Assembly: GCF_020037125.1 (NCBI RefSeq) | Contig: NZ_JAIQDG010000006.1 | Span: 124,001 to 188,000 of the forward strand | Reading direction: 5' to 3' | Origin: Myxococcus sp. RHSTA-1-4 | GTDB lineage: Bacteria > Myxococcota > Myxococcia > Myxococcales > Myxococcaceae | DNA: 64,000 bases | Notes under the pieces: generated by a model | Told to the model about the DNA's origin: nothing | Seen by the model: the letters and a program-made list of their open reading frames with translations, nothing else | The model's database searches: none | Program-made: the position numbers and the translations under genes | Shown: one piece after another, positions 34,996 through 43,465 of the stretch | Numbering within the stretch: the first letter of the stretch is position 1 | Layout: the number at the start of each line of letters is the position of its first letter

Positions 34996-36276
34996 TTAGG
35001 ACCTTTGCCCGGCCCCCGCGCCTGCCATTCTCGCCTGGGCCACCAGGGACAACGCCAGCAGCCCCGCCATGCCCACCATGACGGCCGCCGTCCCATACGG
35101 CGCCCCCGGCCCCATACGGGTGAAGAGCCACCCGCCCAGCGCCGGCCCGACAATCCGCCCCAGCGAGCCGAAGGCCTGGAATGCCCCCAGCACCGCCCCC
35201 AGCCGCTCCGGCGGAGCATGGAGAGATACCAGGGCGGACAGACATGGGTTCACCAGCGCCGACCCCACCGCCAGGAGCCCCATCACGGGAAACAACCACG
35301 CGTACGTCGGTGCCACCGGGAGCAGGGCCAGTCCGGCCGCCGTCAGCCCGAAGCCCACCGTGGCCAGCAGGGCTTCGCGCCCCGGCCTGCCCTCCTCTCC
35401 TCCCGTCAACCGGCGCACCAGCCCGCCCTGTACGGCCGCGGACAGCACGCCCACCAGGGCGAAGAGCCAACCGGCCCGGAGGCTGGCCTCACGCAGCACG
35501 GCCGCATCCGGCAGCGCCGCCTGGAGGAACAGCCCCCCTTGCAGCGGCACCGGCCCCGACGAGAGGAAGCGCGTCAGGAGGTACACGGAGAAGGTGCCCT
35601 CCATCTGCGCGAAGGCCGTGGTGAACACCAGCACCAGCACCAGGCAGCGCCCCACCACCGGCAGGTGCAGCGCCACGGACGCGCCCTTCAGCGTGCGCGC
35701 GTGGCCCCCGGCCGCGTCCGGAGGCCGCGTCTCCGGGAGGAAGAAGAAGGTGCCCGTGAGGTTGAGCGCCACCAGTCCGGCAGCGAACAGTCCGATGGCG
35801 AGGTTGCCGCCCCAGGCCCCCAGGAAGCCCCCCAGCGCCGGGCCCAGCACGAAGCCCAGGCCGAAGGCCGCGCCGATGACGCCCATGCCCCGCGCCCTGT
35901 CCTTCGGAGGGGTGATGTCCGCCACCACCGCCTGCGCCGTGGAGATGTTGCCCCCGGACACCCCGTCGATGATGCGCGCCAGGAAGAGCAGCGGCAGCGA
36001 GTCCGCGAAGGCGAACAGCAGGTACCCCGCCAGCGAGCCCACCTGGCTCATCAGCAGCACCGGCCGCCGGCCGTACCTGTCGCTGAGCCGGCCCAGGAGC
36101 GGCGCGGCCAGCAGCTGCATGAGCGAATAGACGGAGATGAGCAGCCCCACCGTGAACGGCGAGGCGCCGAACTTCACTCCATACACACCGAGCTGCGGAA
36201 TCAGGATGCCGAACCCGATGAGGTCCAGCGCGACGATTCCGAAGACGACGCGCAGTGACGCCGCCCGCCTCACCAC
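34996..36276 (-). CDS. MFS efflux-type transporter (TetA-like)
   Basis: A 426-aa inner-membrane protein with about 12 hydrophobic segments. The motif-A loop between helices 2 and 3 reads GRLSDRYGRRPVLL (about residues 61-74), and the G-x-x-x-G-P-x-x-G-G motif C is LGFVLGPALGGFLG (about 135-148), both typical of drug/H+ antiporters of the TetA type. The start is GTG 36276 after AGGAAGGGG. It sits immediately before plsX with one base between, and its leader overlaps the terminator of the gliding operon upstream. The substrate is unknown. Confidence 0.85.
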   Translation of the reverse strand: MVRRAASLRVVFGIVALDLIGFGILIPQLGVYGVKFGASPFTVGLLISVYSLMQLLAAPLLGRLSDRYGRRPVLLMSQVGSLAGYLLFAFADSLPLLFLARIIDGVSGGNISTAQAVVADITPPKDRARGMGVIGAAFGLGFVLGPALGGFLGAWGGNLAIGLFAAGLVALNLTGTFFFLPETRPPDAAGGHARTLKGASVALHLPVVGRCLVLVLVFTTAFAQMEGTFSVYLLTRFLSSGPVPLQGGLFLQAALPDAAVLREASLRAGWLFALVGVLSAAVQGGLVRRLTGGEEGRPGREALLATVGFGLTAAGLALLPVAPTYAWLFPVMGLLAVGSALVNPCLSALVSLHAPPERLGAVLGAFQAFGSLGRIVGPALGGWLFTRMGPGAPYGTAAVMVGMAGLLALSLVAQARMAGAGAGQRS

Positions 36277-36293
36277 CAGGAACCCCTTCCTCG

Positions 36294-36338
36294 AAAAAGA
36301 AAAACCGCCGGGAGCGCGGAAGATAGCGCCCCCGGCGG
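36294..36338 (-). terminator. Rho-independent terminator of the glt operon
   Basis: On the minus strand, CCGCCGGGGGCGC (36338-36326) pairs with GCGCTCCCGGCGG (36317-36305) around an 8-nt loop with one G-U pair, followed by TTTTTCTTTTT (36304-36294). It stands 29 nt after the gltC stop and just before the MFS gene, separating the two transcription units. This is the best intrinsic terminator in the window. Confidence 0.85.
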
Positions 36339-36366
36339 CAGGTGGAGAGTGAAGAAGTACCCGGCG

Positions 36367-38412
36367 CTACATCGCCTCGGCGGACTGGACGTTCCGGTTC
36401 GCCGTGTCGCGCTCGATGCAGCCCTTGGTCAGCGTGTACTGGTACGTGCCCAGCTCGTCACGCCAGTACTCGCCCTCGTACGGCCAATAGAGCTGGTCGT
36501 CCGGGACGGCCACCGAGTACTTGTACTTCTTGACGATGGCCGTGCGGCCACCCGCCTTGAGCTGCTCCTCGAGGAACTCCTTCTCCTTCGTCGTCGTCTC
36601 GAACTTGATGCGCAGGCCGTTGGCCAGCAGCTGCTTGAGCGCGACGAGCTCCGTCTCCAGCTTGCCCTTGGCCATGATACCGGCCTTGGAGATGAGGGCG
36701 GTGCGCTGGACCTTGAGGTCCTCCAGCAGCGACTTGCTCAGCTCCGAGTACTTGAACGTGTCCGCCTTGTTGGCGAAGGCGTCCATCTCCGCCTCCAGCT
36801 CGAGGATGGAGTCGTTCGTCTTGCGCAGGTCCTGGTCCGTCAGCGCCAGCCGGAGGATGCGCTCGAGGATGATGTCCGTCTCGTTCTTCTCCAGGCCCTC
36901 CTTGTTCTTCTTCTGCACCTCGGCGAGCACCGAGTAGTACTCCCCGGCGTCCATGTTCTTCTTCACCAGCGACTCGAGCTGGTCATGCACCGGCAGGTAC
37001 GTGCGCTCGAAGTCCTGGAGGATGAGGTTGGACTCCCGGTAGCGGCAGTTCTCGTAATAGATGACCGCCTTCAGGATGAGCGCCTCGGGGAAGTACTCCT
37101 CGCGGAAGAAGGGCGAGGACAGGGTAATCAGGTTGCCCAGCGCCTGCTCGTACTGGCCCACGCGGTAGTTGGCCCAGCTCGACTCGAAGAGGGACTCCAG
37201 CCACTGCGTGTTCCCCCGCTCCACCTTGGCCAGGTAGAAGAGGGCGTAGCGGTTCTGCTGCATGCCGTAGTGCGTGCGGGCCAGCTGCATGAAGGCCAGC
37301 TCGCGCAGCGACTTGTCCAGCTTCGCCTGCTCGGCGGACTTGCCGGGCATGGGCCGGGTGAGGCGGATGACCTCCTTCATCGCCTCCACGGAGGCCAGCA
37401 TCTCGCCGTTGCCGCGCTTGGAGGCCGCGTCCTTCTGCCGACTGCCGTTGCGGAACGAGGCAATGCCCTCCAGGTACTTCGCGCGCGGGAAGAACGGGTC
37501 CGTGCGGGGAATCATCAGCACCAGGCGCTTCACTTCCTCGAAGCTCTTGTCCGCATCCGCCGGCTGGCCCACCTGGTCCAGCGCGCGGCCACGCACGAAG
37601 TGGTAGCGCGCCAGGAGGTAGCGGAACTCGTTGCGGTACTTCTCCGGGAACTCCTGGTTCGCGTGCCGGGCAATCTCGTCGAGGATGACCGTCTCGTTCT
37701 TCGTCTTGCGGCTGATGAAGAAGAGCCACTCCAGGCTCGTCTTGAAGAACTTGGTGGACGGGCCCAGGGCGAGCAGCTTGGAGAACTCACCCAGGGACGA
37801 GTGGTACATGCCCATGCGGTAGAGCGACTTGGCGAGCACGTAGCGCGCCTCGGTGTGCAGGCCCGCCAGCTTCGCGTCACCCAGCAGCTCGTGCGCCGCC
37901 ATGGCGGCCTTCTCGTACTCGTCGTTCTTGAAGAGGCTGACGGCCACGTCCAGCCGCTGGCGGTCCGCCGTCTTGCCGGAGACGTCCACCGCGTCGAAGG
38001 ACATGGTGGGCGCGGCCGGCTTGGGCGCGTCCGACGTCAAATCCAACCCCAGGCCGCCGGCGGAGGCCGGAGGCGAGGCGGGAGTCGGCGCGGGCGCGGG
38101 CGTGGAGGCGGGGGTGGCCGCGGGCTGCGCGGGCACCGCGGGCGCGGTCTCCGCGGGCGTCAGCGCCCCGGCCGGGCTCTCGCTGGAGGCGGAGGCGTCC
38201 TCGGAAGTGTCCTCCGGCGTGGCCGGCGTGGCCTTGCCGCCCCGCGACTTGCGGGTGGAGGTCTTCTTCTTCTTGCTGGTGGAGCCTCGCTTCTTCTTCT
38301 TGGACTGGGCACCAAGGTCCAGTCCCTCGAAGCTCTGGGCGAAGCTGGGGGCCGTCCACGCGAGCGCGAGCCCGAGGACGGCGACACGGATGAGCCGGAA
38401 GGAGCGGATCAT
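36367..38412 (-). CDS. gltC: Adventurous gliding motility protein GltC (periplasmic TPR protein)
   Basis: A 681-aa exported protein: signal peptide about 1-25 (VAVLGLALAWTAPSFAQ), a Lys-rich patch (KKKKRGSTSKKKK), a Pro/Ala/Ser linker to about 145, then TPR-like helical repeats (about 150-430: AARYVLAKSLYRMGMYHSSL-type units) and a long coiled coil (about 500-610). In M. xanthus GltC is a periplasmic TPR protein of the Agl-Glt focal-adhesion machinery. The assignment rests on the locus order, gltB-gltA-gltC with divergent cglC, and on the TPR plan and length near that of M. xanthus GltC. ATG 38412 overlaps the gltA stop as ATGA. Confidence 0.8.
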   Translation of the reverse strand: MIRSFRLIRVAVLGLALAWTAPSFAQSFEGLDLGAQSKKKKRGSTSKKKKTSTRKSRGGKATPATPEDTSEDASASSESPAGALTPAETAPAVPAQPAATPASTPAPAPTPASPPASAGGLGLDLTSDAPKPAAPTMSFDAVDVSGKTADRQRLDVAVSLFKNDEYEKAAMAAHELLGDAKLAGLHTEARYVLAKSLYRMGMYHSSLGEFSKLLALGPSTKFFKTSLEWLFFISRKTKNETVILDEIARHANQEFPEKYRNEFRYLLARYHFVRGRALDQVGQPADADKSFEEVKRLVLMIPRTDPFFPRAKYLEGIASFRNGSRQKDAASKRGNGEMLASVEAMKEVIRLTRPMPGKSAEQAKLDKSLRELAFMQLARTHYGMQQNRYALFYLAKVERGNTQWLESLFESSWANYRVGQYEQALGNLITLSSPFFREEYFPEALILKAVIYYENCRYRESNLILQDFERTYLPVHDQLESLVKKNMDAGEYYSVLAEVQKKNKEGLEKNETDIILERILRLALTDQDLRKTNDSILELEAEMDAFANKADTFKYSELSKSLLEDLKVQRTALISKAGIMAKGKLETELVALKQLLANGLRIKFETTTKEKEFLEEQLKAGGRTAIVKKYKYSVAVPDDQLYWPYEGEYWRDELGTYQYTLTKGCIERDTANRNVQSAEAM

Positions 38413-39185
38413 GACTCGGAGCCGTTGAGGAAGAAGAAGGACACGCCCAGCTCGAACAGGAGCTGGTTTCGCAGGTAGTTGTCGGCGTCGCGGCTCTTCT
38501 CCACGTAGATGAGGTCACGCACCTCGGCGCGCAGCGTCACCCAGCGGTTGAAGAAGAAGCGAGCGCCCACGCCCAGGTTGGCGCCGCCGGTGAGGTAGTT
38601 CTTCGCGGCGAGCGCGTCGTCCAGGTCCGGGCCCCGGTACTGCACCACGGAGGCGCCCGCGATGCCGTACATGTCGAAGCTGACGAACTTCTCCGCCAGC
38701 AGCGACAGCTTGCCGTAGATGGGGGCCCACTGGACGTCCGCGCCACCCAGCAGCTTGAGCTGGCCGGGGGCCTGCCCGTCGAGCTGGTTCATGGTGGGCG
38801 AGCCGCAGCCACGCGTGGCGTCCGCGCCCGTGCCGTCGAAGGTGCAGATCTGCGCCGCGCCGGCCACCGTGTTGATGGCGTAGCCCAGGCGAAGGCTGAC
38901 ACCGACCGTCTCCAGCGGGTGGTACGTCAGCGTGCCGCCGAAGATGTACTTGCTGAAGAAGGCATCGCGCAGCGACGCCGTGACGGACGGGCTGAACTCG
39001 AAGCGCCCCTTCTTGAGGAAGAGGTGCCCGGAGACCGGCCGCACGCGCTCGCGCAGCGGCCCGAGCCGGTCCTTGTCCACCTCGGACACGTCACCGGCCT
39101 CCGTCTCTTCAGAGGTCGACTGGGCGTGGCCCAGCACGGGCGCGACGAGGCACAGGGCCAGGAGCAGACGAAGAGCGAGCTTCAT
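38409..39185 (-). CDS. gltA: Gliding motility outer-membrane barrel protein GltA
   Basis: A 258-aa protein with signal peptide (MKLALRLLLALCLVAPVLGHAQ), a short acidic linker and a predicted small beta-barrel (about residues 50-258). The start of the barrel, HLFLKKGRFEFSPSVTASL, is shared with the neighbour GltB (KVYLKKGRFELTPLISISV), so the two are paralogues. C-terminal strands end in LLFELGVSFFFLNGSES. In M. xanthus GltA and GltB form part of the outer-membrane module of the gliding machinery. ATG 39185 overlaps the gltB stop and the stop overlaps gltC, so the three are translationally coupled. Confidence 0.82.
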   Translation of the reverse strand: MKLALRLLLALCLVAPVLGHAQSTSEETEAGDVSEVDKDRLGPLRERVRPVSGHLFLKKGRFEFSPSVTASLRDAFFSKYIFGGTLTYHPLETVGVSLRLGYAINTVAGAAQICTFDGTGADATRGCGSPTMNQLDGQAPGQLKLLGGADVQWAPIYGKLSLLAEKFVSFDMYGIAGASVVQYRGPDLDDALAAKNYLTGGANLGVGARFFFNRWVTLRAEVRDLIYVEKSRDADNYLRNQLLFELGVSFFFLNGSES

Positions 39186-40006
39186 TCCGCGTCCCTCCCC
39201 GTCGAGCTGAACGGCAGGAACAGAGAGATGCCGGCGTTGAGCGTCATGACGTTCTGGACGGCGCCCTTGCTGCTGCCCAGGGGCTGGTCCACGTAGGAGG
39301 TATTGATGAGGGCCACGTTCACGGCGACGAAGTCCTTCGCCACGAAGCGCATGCCCAGGCCCAGGTCGGCGGCGGGGTTGAGGCCGCGGTCGGGCAGCGA
39401 GGACGTCTCCGTCTTCACCACGCCCGCGCCCGCCAGCAGGTAGCCGTCGAAGTGGAGGATGGAGTTGAGGAACGCCACCTTGCCGTACAGCGGGCTCCAC
39501 TCCACGTCGCCCATGGCGGACCACTCGGGCACCGAGTTGTAGATCTTGCTCTGGAAGGTCGTCTTCGCCAGGCGCACGTCGTCGGACGGCACCACCTGCA
39601 TCAGCGAACCGCGCGCGGCGATGGCCAGCGTGTCCGCCAGGTAGTACGCGCCGCGCAGCGACGCGCCGACCTTGGAGTAGAACGGATCATTCACCGAGAT
39701 GCTGATGAGCGGCGTCAGCTCGAAGCGGCCCTTCTTCAGATACACCTTTCGCTGGACGCTCTTCACCCGGTCCTCCTGGGTGATGTCCGTCAGTGGTGGC
39801 GGAGCAGCCAGTTCCGGCGCCGGCTCTTCCGTGGCAGTGGCCGTGGCGGGCGTGGCCTCCTCGGCGGGAGGTGGAGTGGGAGATTCCTCGGGGGTCGAGG
39901 CAGGCTGGGACTCTTCCGTCAGGTCGAGTCCCATGCCTTCCTGGCTCTGGGCGGGTGCCAGCGAAGGCACCAGACACAGGGCGAGCAGCAACGTGGGGCG
40001 GTTCAA
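39182..40006 (-). CDS. gltB: Gliding motility outer-membrane barrel protein GltB
   Basis: A 274-aa barrel protein and the first gene of the operon. I use TTG 40006: it has GGAG 8 nt upstream and starts a normal signal peptide (NRPTLLLALCLVPSLAPAQ). The longer reading from GTG 40045 adds 13 residues and has no ribosome site. After the signal comes a Pro/Glu/Thr-rich linker (about residues 25-85), then a barrel starting RKVYLKKGRFELTPLISISV, matching GltA. Promoter elements must lie in the 236-nt gap shared with cglC. Confidence 0.82.
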   Translation of the reverse strand: MNRPTLLLALCLVPSLAPAQSQEGMGLDLTEESQPASTPEESPTPPPAEEATPATATATEEPAPELAAPPPLTDITQEDRVKSVQRKVYLKKGRFELTPLISISVNDPFYSKVGASLRGAYYLADTLAIAARGSLMQVVPSDDVRLAKTTFQSKIYNSVPEWSAMGDVEWSPLYGKVAFLNSILHFDGYLLAGAGVVKTETSSLPDRGLNPAADLGLGMRFVAKDFVAVNVALINTSYVDQPLGSSKGAVQNVMTLNAGISLFLPFSSTGRDAE

Positions 40007-40281
40007 ATCCGGGGGCTCCGTGAGGGAGGGGGGCGTAACTGCCACCGGGGGTACAGCTGGACTCTCGGCTTGCGCATCCTATCGGCCGCATTCCCAACCA
40101 TCAACCGCCCCGCGCACGCCTGGTTGCCCTGTATCCCTCCGGTATTCCTTCACAATTCCACCATCTCAGACCGTGGTACGGGGGCGTTGGCCTTCAGGGG
40201 TGCTGTGATACCCTTCTGGATGCTTCGCGGGCCCCGAGGTTCCGCGCCCCCCATCCCCCTTCTGTCGAGGTCCGAGGTCTC

Positions 40282-40806
40282 ATGAAGATGTCCGTGCGAA
40301 CCACCCTGCTGATGTCCGCCGCGCTGCTGCTGGGCGGCTGCGAGGTGACCAGCGAGATTGGCAAGCCGTGCGCCCTGGTCCGCAAGGCGACCGCCGAGGA
40401 GAAGGCGCAGACCGGCCAGGACACCATGCCCATTCTCGAGAAGGAGATCGCCGCGCGGCAGGACTTCATCTCCTTCGGCTCCCTGGGGTGCGAGGACCTC
40501 ATCTGCGTGAGGGATCAGGACTACCCCCGCGCGCTGAACGAGGACGGCACGGTGAACGGGAACGCCCCCGCCATGGGCTACTGCAGCAAGCCCTGCGTGG
40601 AGGGCTCCAGCGCCTGCGAGGTGAAGGACACCAGCGACGTGCTGCCGGGGCTGCCGGAGCGCATGGCGTGCCGCCCCCTGCTGCTGGACCAGGCCACCCT
40701 GGAGGCCCTGCGCGCGGAGAACGAGGCCCAGTACCGGGCGACGTTCGGCGAGAACAACTCGCCCTTCTTCTGCGCGGGCGCACCCGTGGCCGAGACGGGC
40801 ACCTGA
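40282..40806 (+). CDS. cglC: Gliding motility outer-membrane lipoprotein CglC (GltK)
   Basis: A 174-aa lipoprotein: MSVRTTLLMSAALLLGGC gives the lipobox (LGGC). The mature part has several Cys (LGCEDLICVRDQ, GYCSKPCVEG, SACEVKD, ERMACRP, FFCAG), which suggests a disulfide-knit fold. In M. xanthus CglC, also called GltK, is encoded divergently from gltBAC, exactly as here, and is one of the motility lipoproteins that can be shared between cells by outer-membrane exchange. The assignment is by locus order and protein type. Its downstream hairpin may end the transcript. Confidence 0.8.
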   Translation: MKMSVRTTLLMSAALLLGGCEVTSEIGKPCALVRKATAEEKAQTGQDTMPILEKEIAARQDFISFGSLGCEDLICVRDQDYPRALNEDGTVNGNAPAMGYCSKPCVEGSSACEVKDTSDVLPGLPERMACRPLLLDQATLEALRAENEAQYRATFGENNSPFFCAGAPVAETGT

Positions 40807-40807
40807 C

Positions 40808-40835
40808 ACTTTCCGGCGCGGAAGGTAGACCTTTT
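40808..40835 (+). terminator. Probable terminator after cglC
   Basis: ACTTTCCG (40808-40815), loop GCG, CGGAAGGT (40819-40826), then TTTT at 40832-40835. The stem has one G-U pair, and the T run is short and 5 nt away, so strength is doubtful. It lies 2-29 nt after the cglC stop. Confidence 0.4.
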
Positions 40836-40890
40836 CCCGCACCTCGTTCGTAAAGGCAGGGCCCGCGTCGCTCGCGCAAGGAGCCCTGCC

Positions 40891-42321
40891 ATGAACCGAA
40901 CGGTCCTCTTCCTCAGCCTGGCCGGCGGCCTCGCCCTCACCGCCCTGGTGCTGGGGCTGCCCCAGTTGAGCCAGCCGCCGAAGCCGCCGTCCCCCGTGCT
41001 GGTGGCTCCGCCGGTGCCCACCCCGCCCTCTCCCCCGTCCGTGACGGCGACGCACGGCTCGCTCACCATGACGAGCCGCCTGTCCCACCCGTACATCCCC
41101 ACGGGCACCTCCGAGCTCTTCGCCACGGTGGACCTGACGGGCGCCGAGGTGCCGGGGGCGAAGCGCAGCCCCGTCAACCTGGCGCTGGTCATCGACCGCT
41201 CGGGCTCCATGAGCGGCTACAAGCTGGCCCAGGCGAAGCAGGCGGCGCGGCACCTGGTGTCCCTGCTGCGTGACGAGGACCGGCTGGCCATCGTCCACTA
41301 CGGCTCGGACGTGAAGAGCCTGCCGTCCCTGCAGGCCACGCCCGGCAACCGGGAGCGGATGCTCCAGTACATCGACGGCATCTGGGACGAGGGCGGCACC
41401 AACATCGGCGCGGGCCTGTCCGCCGGCCGCTTCCAGCTCACCTCGGCGCAGGGCGCGTACTCCGTCAACCGCCTCATCCTGATGAGCGACGGCCAGCCCA
41501 CCGAGGGCGTCACCGACGACGCGGGCCTGACGCAGCAGGCGCGCGAGCTGCGCGCCGCCGGCATCACCCTGAGCGCCATCGGCGTGGGCACGGACTTCAA
41601 CGAGGACCTGATGCAGGCGTTCGCCGAGTACGGCGCGGGCGCGTACGGCTTCCTGGAGGACGCGGGGCAGCTGGCCACCCTCTTCCAGAAGGACCTGCAG
41701 CAGGCCACCACCTCCGTGGCGCGCGACGTGACGTTGACCTTCACCCTGCCCCCGGGCACGTCGCTGGGCGAGGTGCTGGGCTACCGCGCCAGCCAGTCCG
41801 GCAACGTGGTGAGCGTGACGCTGCCGGACTTCTCCGCGGGGCAGCTCGAGCGCGTGGTGGTGCGGCTGAACGTCACGGATGACGTCGTGGGCCGCACGGT
41901 GCGGGTCACGGACCTGAAGCTCGCGTACACGGACCTCATCCGCAGCGTGGGCGTGGAGAACGGGGCCTCGCTGTCCGCGGTGGTGACGGACCGGCGCGAG
42001 GAGGTGCTGGCGCGGCAGGACAAGGAGGCCACGGTGTACGCGGCGCGGGCCCGCAGCGCCGTCAACATGCAGAAGGCCGCCGAGGCCCTGCGCGGTGGCC
42101 GCAAGGACGAGGCGAAGGGCTACCTCCAGCAGAATCAGGCCCTCTTCCACGAGGCCAGCGCCGTGGCGGGCGCCGCCGCGGTGGCCCCCGACATGGCCGA
42201 GCAGCAGGCCACGATGGACGAGTACGACGGCGCCGACAGCGAGGAGGAGTCGCGGGCCGCCGTCAAGAAGAGCAAGGTGCGGGCCCTGAAGAGCTTCGGA
42301 AAGCTGGGCTCCACCTACTGA
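40891..42321 (+). CDS. VWA-domain membrane-anchored protein
   Basis: A 476-aa protein with one N-terminal signal anchor (TVLFLSLAGGLALTALVLG) and a Pro-rich linker. A von Willebrand A domain runs from about residue 95 to 270: VIDRSGSMSG is the metal-ion-dependent adhesion site (D-x-S-x-S), with later motif residues in GGTNIGAGL and MSDGQPTEG. A beta domain follows (about 275-370) and then a helical tail (VNMQKAAEALRGGRKDEAKG...). The body is probably outside the inner membrane. The same plan occurs in VWA/VIT-type proteins. The binding partner is not evident, and it may be unrelated to the gliding genes next to it. Confidence 0.8.
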   Translation: MNRTVLFLSLAGGLALTALVLGLPQLSQPPKPPSPVLVAPPVPTPPSPPSVTATHGSLTMTSRLSHPYIPTGTSELFATVDLTGAEVPGAKRSPVNLALVIDRSGSMSGYKLAQAKQAARHLVSLLRDEDRLAIVHYGSDVKSLPSLQATPGNRERMLQYIDGIWDEGGTNIGAGLSAGRFQLTSAQGAYSVNRLILMSDGQPTEGVTDDAGLTQQARELRAAGITLSAIGVGTDFNEDLMQAFAEYGAGAYGFLEDAGQLATLFQKDLQQATTSVARDVTLTFTLPPGTSLGEVLGYRASQSGNVVSVTLPDFSAGQLERVVVRLNVTDDVVGRTVRVTDLKLAYTDLIRSVGVENGASLSAVVTDRREEVLARQDKEATVYAARARSAVNMQKAAEALRGGRKDEAKGYLQQNQALFHEASAVAGAAAVAPDMAEQQATMDEYDGADSEEESRAAVKKSKVRALKSFGKLGSTY

Positions 42322-42345
42322 AGCCCCGCCCCGCCGGGCGCTCCC

Positions 42346-42382
42346 GCCCCGCCCCCACGAAGCGCGTGGAGGCGGGGCTTTT
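42346..42382 (+). terminator. Intrinsic terminator after the VWA gene
   Basis: GCCCCGCCCCCACG (42346-42359) pairs with CGTGGAGGCGGGGC (42365-42378) in 13 of 14 positions around loop AAGCG, followed by TTTT (42379-42382). It stands in the convergent gap, 25 nt after the stop. Confidence 0.7.
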
Positions 42383-42403
42383 CACGTCCGGAGGGAGGTG
42401 CCG

Positions 42404-43465
42404 CTAGTACGCGTAGCAGAGGTAGTTGTCGCCCCACGAGTGGGGGTCCGCGGCCTCGTACCAGCGAGCGCACGTCCTCCCGGCGAGCGGGCCGGAGTAG
42501 GACCAGGTGAAGGTGACGGACGACGCGGGCGGCACGCACAGGTAGTTGTCGTTCCACGTCGTCGACACGGGCTCGGCCGGCTCGTTCACCTGGGTGCAGC
42601 GCATGCCGGCGATGGGGCCCGCGCTGCCCCACCGCATGCCGATGTCACGGTTGGCGCAGAAGTAGTTGTCGCTCCAGGTGCCTCCCGGGTCCGCGCCCTC
42701 GTTGACGGAGATGCAGGACTGCCCCGCGGGCGCGCCCGCCGCGGAGAACGTCAGCGCCAGCGGCTCCTCGCGGAAGCAGAGGTTGTTGTCACCCCAGGAG
42801 TGCGGGTCTCTCGGCTCGTTCAGCACCACGCAGGACAGCCCGGCCACGGGGCCCGCCATGGAGTAGGACAGCAGCACGTCCGACTCGGGCGGCACGCACA
42901 CGTAGTTGTCGTTCCACGTCGTCTCCGGGGGCTCCAGCCCCTCGTTGACCTGCGTGCAGCGCATGCCGGAGATGGGACCGCCCATGCTCCAGCGCAGGCC
43001 CACGTCCTTGTTCGCGCAGAGGTAGTTGTCGCTCCAGCCACCCGCGGTGTCGTACAGCTCGTTCGTCAGCGTGCACACCATGCCGGAGATGGCGCCCTCC
43101 GCGCTGAAGCGCAGGCGCAGCGGCTCGTCGTAGCAGAGGTAGTTGTCCATCCACGGCTGCGGGTCCGCCGGCTCGTGGAAGCGCACGCAGGCCTTGCCAG
43201 CCACGGGGCCGGCCATGGACCAGGTGAAGTTCAGCGTCGAGCTGGTCGGCACGCAGACGTAGTTGTCGTTCCACGTCGTCTCGGGAGGCTCGGCCGCCTC
43301 GGAGACCTGGGTGCAGCGCATGCCGGCGATGGGGCCGGCGCTGCTCCAGGCGAGGCCCTCGGGCCGCGGCGAGCACAGGTAGTTGTCGGACCAGCCCGCC
43401 GGGTCCGCGGACTCGTTGACGGACACGCAGCTCATCCCGGGGATGGGGCCGTGGTCGCTGAAGGC
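42404..43465 (-). repeat. Nine Cys-containing repeats in three triplet units
   Basis: Each repeat encodes 33-42 residues with two Cys and W-x-D-N-(Y)-(L/V)-C. Repeats 2, 5 and 8 share GMRCTQV-(N/S)-E ... TTWNDNY; 3, 6 and 9 share GPVAG or GPLAG ... D-P-x-x-W; 1, 4 and 7 share GWSDNY or TWSDNY. So a block of about 120 codons appears three times. Confidence 0.75.

Noticed and set aside
39991-40016. tRNA T-arm-like sequence (GGTTCAAATCC).
   Set aside because: It lies inside the signal-peptide region of gltB, the flanks do not pair as a T stem, and no acceptor, D or anticodon arms are present.
40172-40190. Possible sigma-54 promoter (TGGTACGGGGGCGTTGGC) upstream of cglC.
   Set aside because: The spacing between the TGG and the TTGGC element is two bases too long for a -24/-12 promoter.
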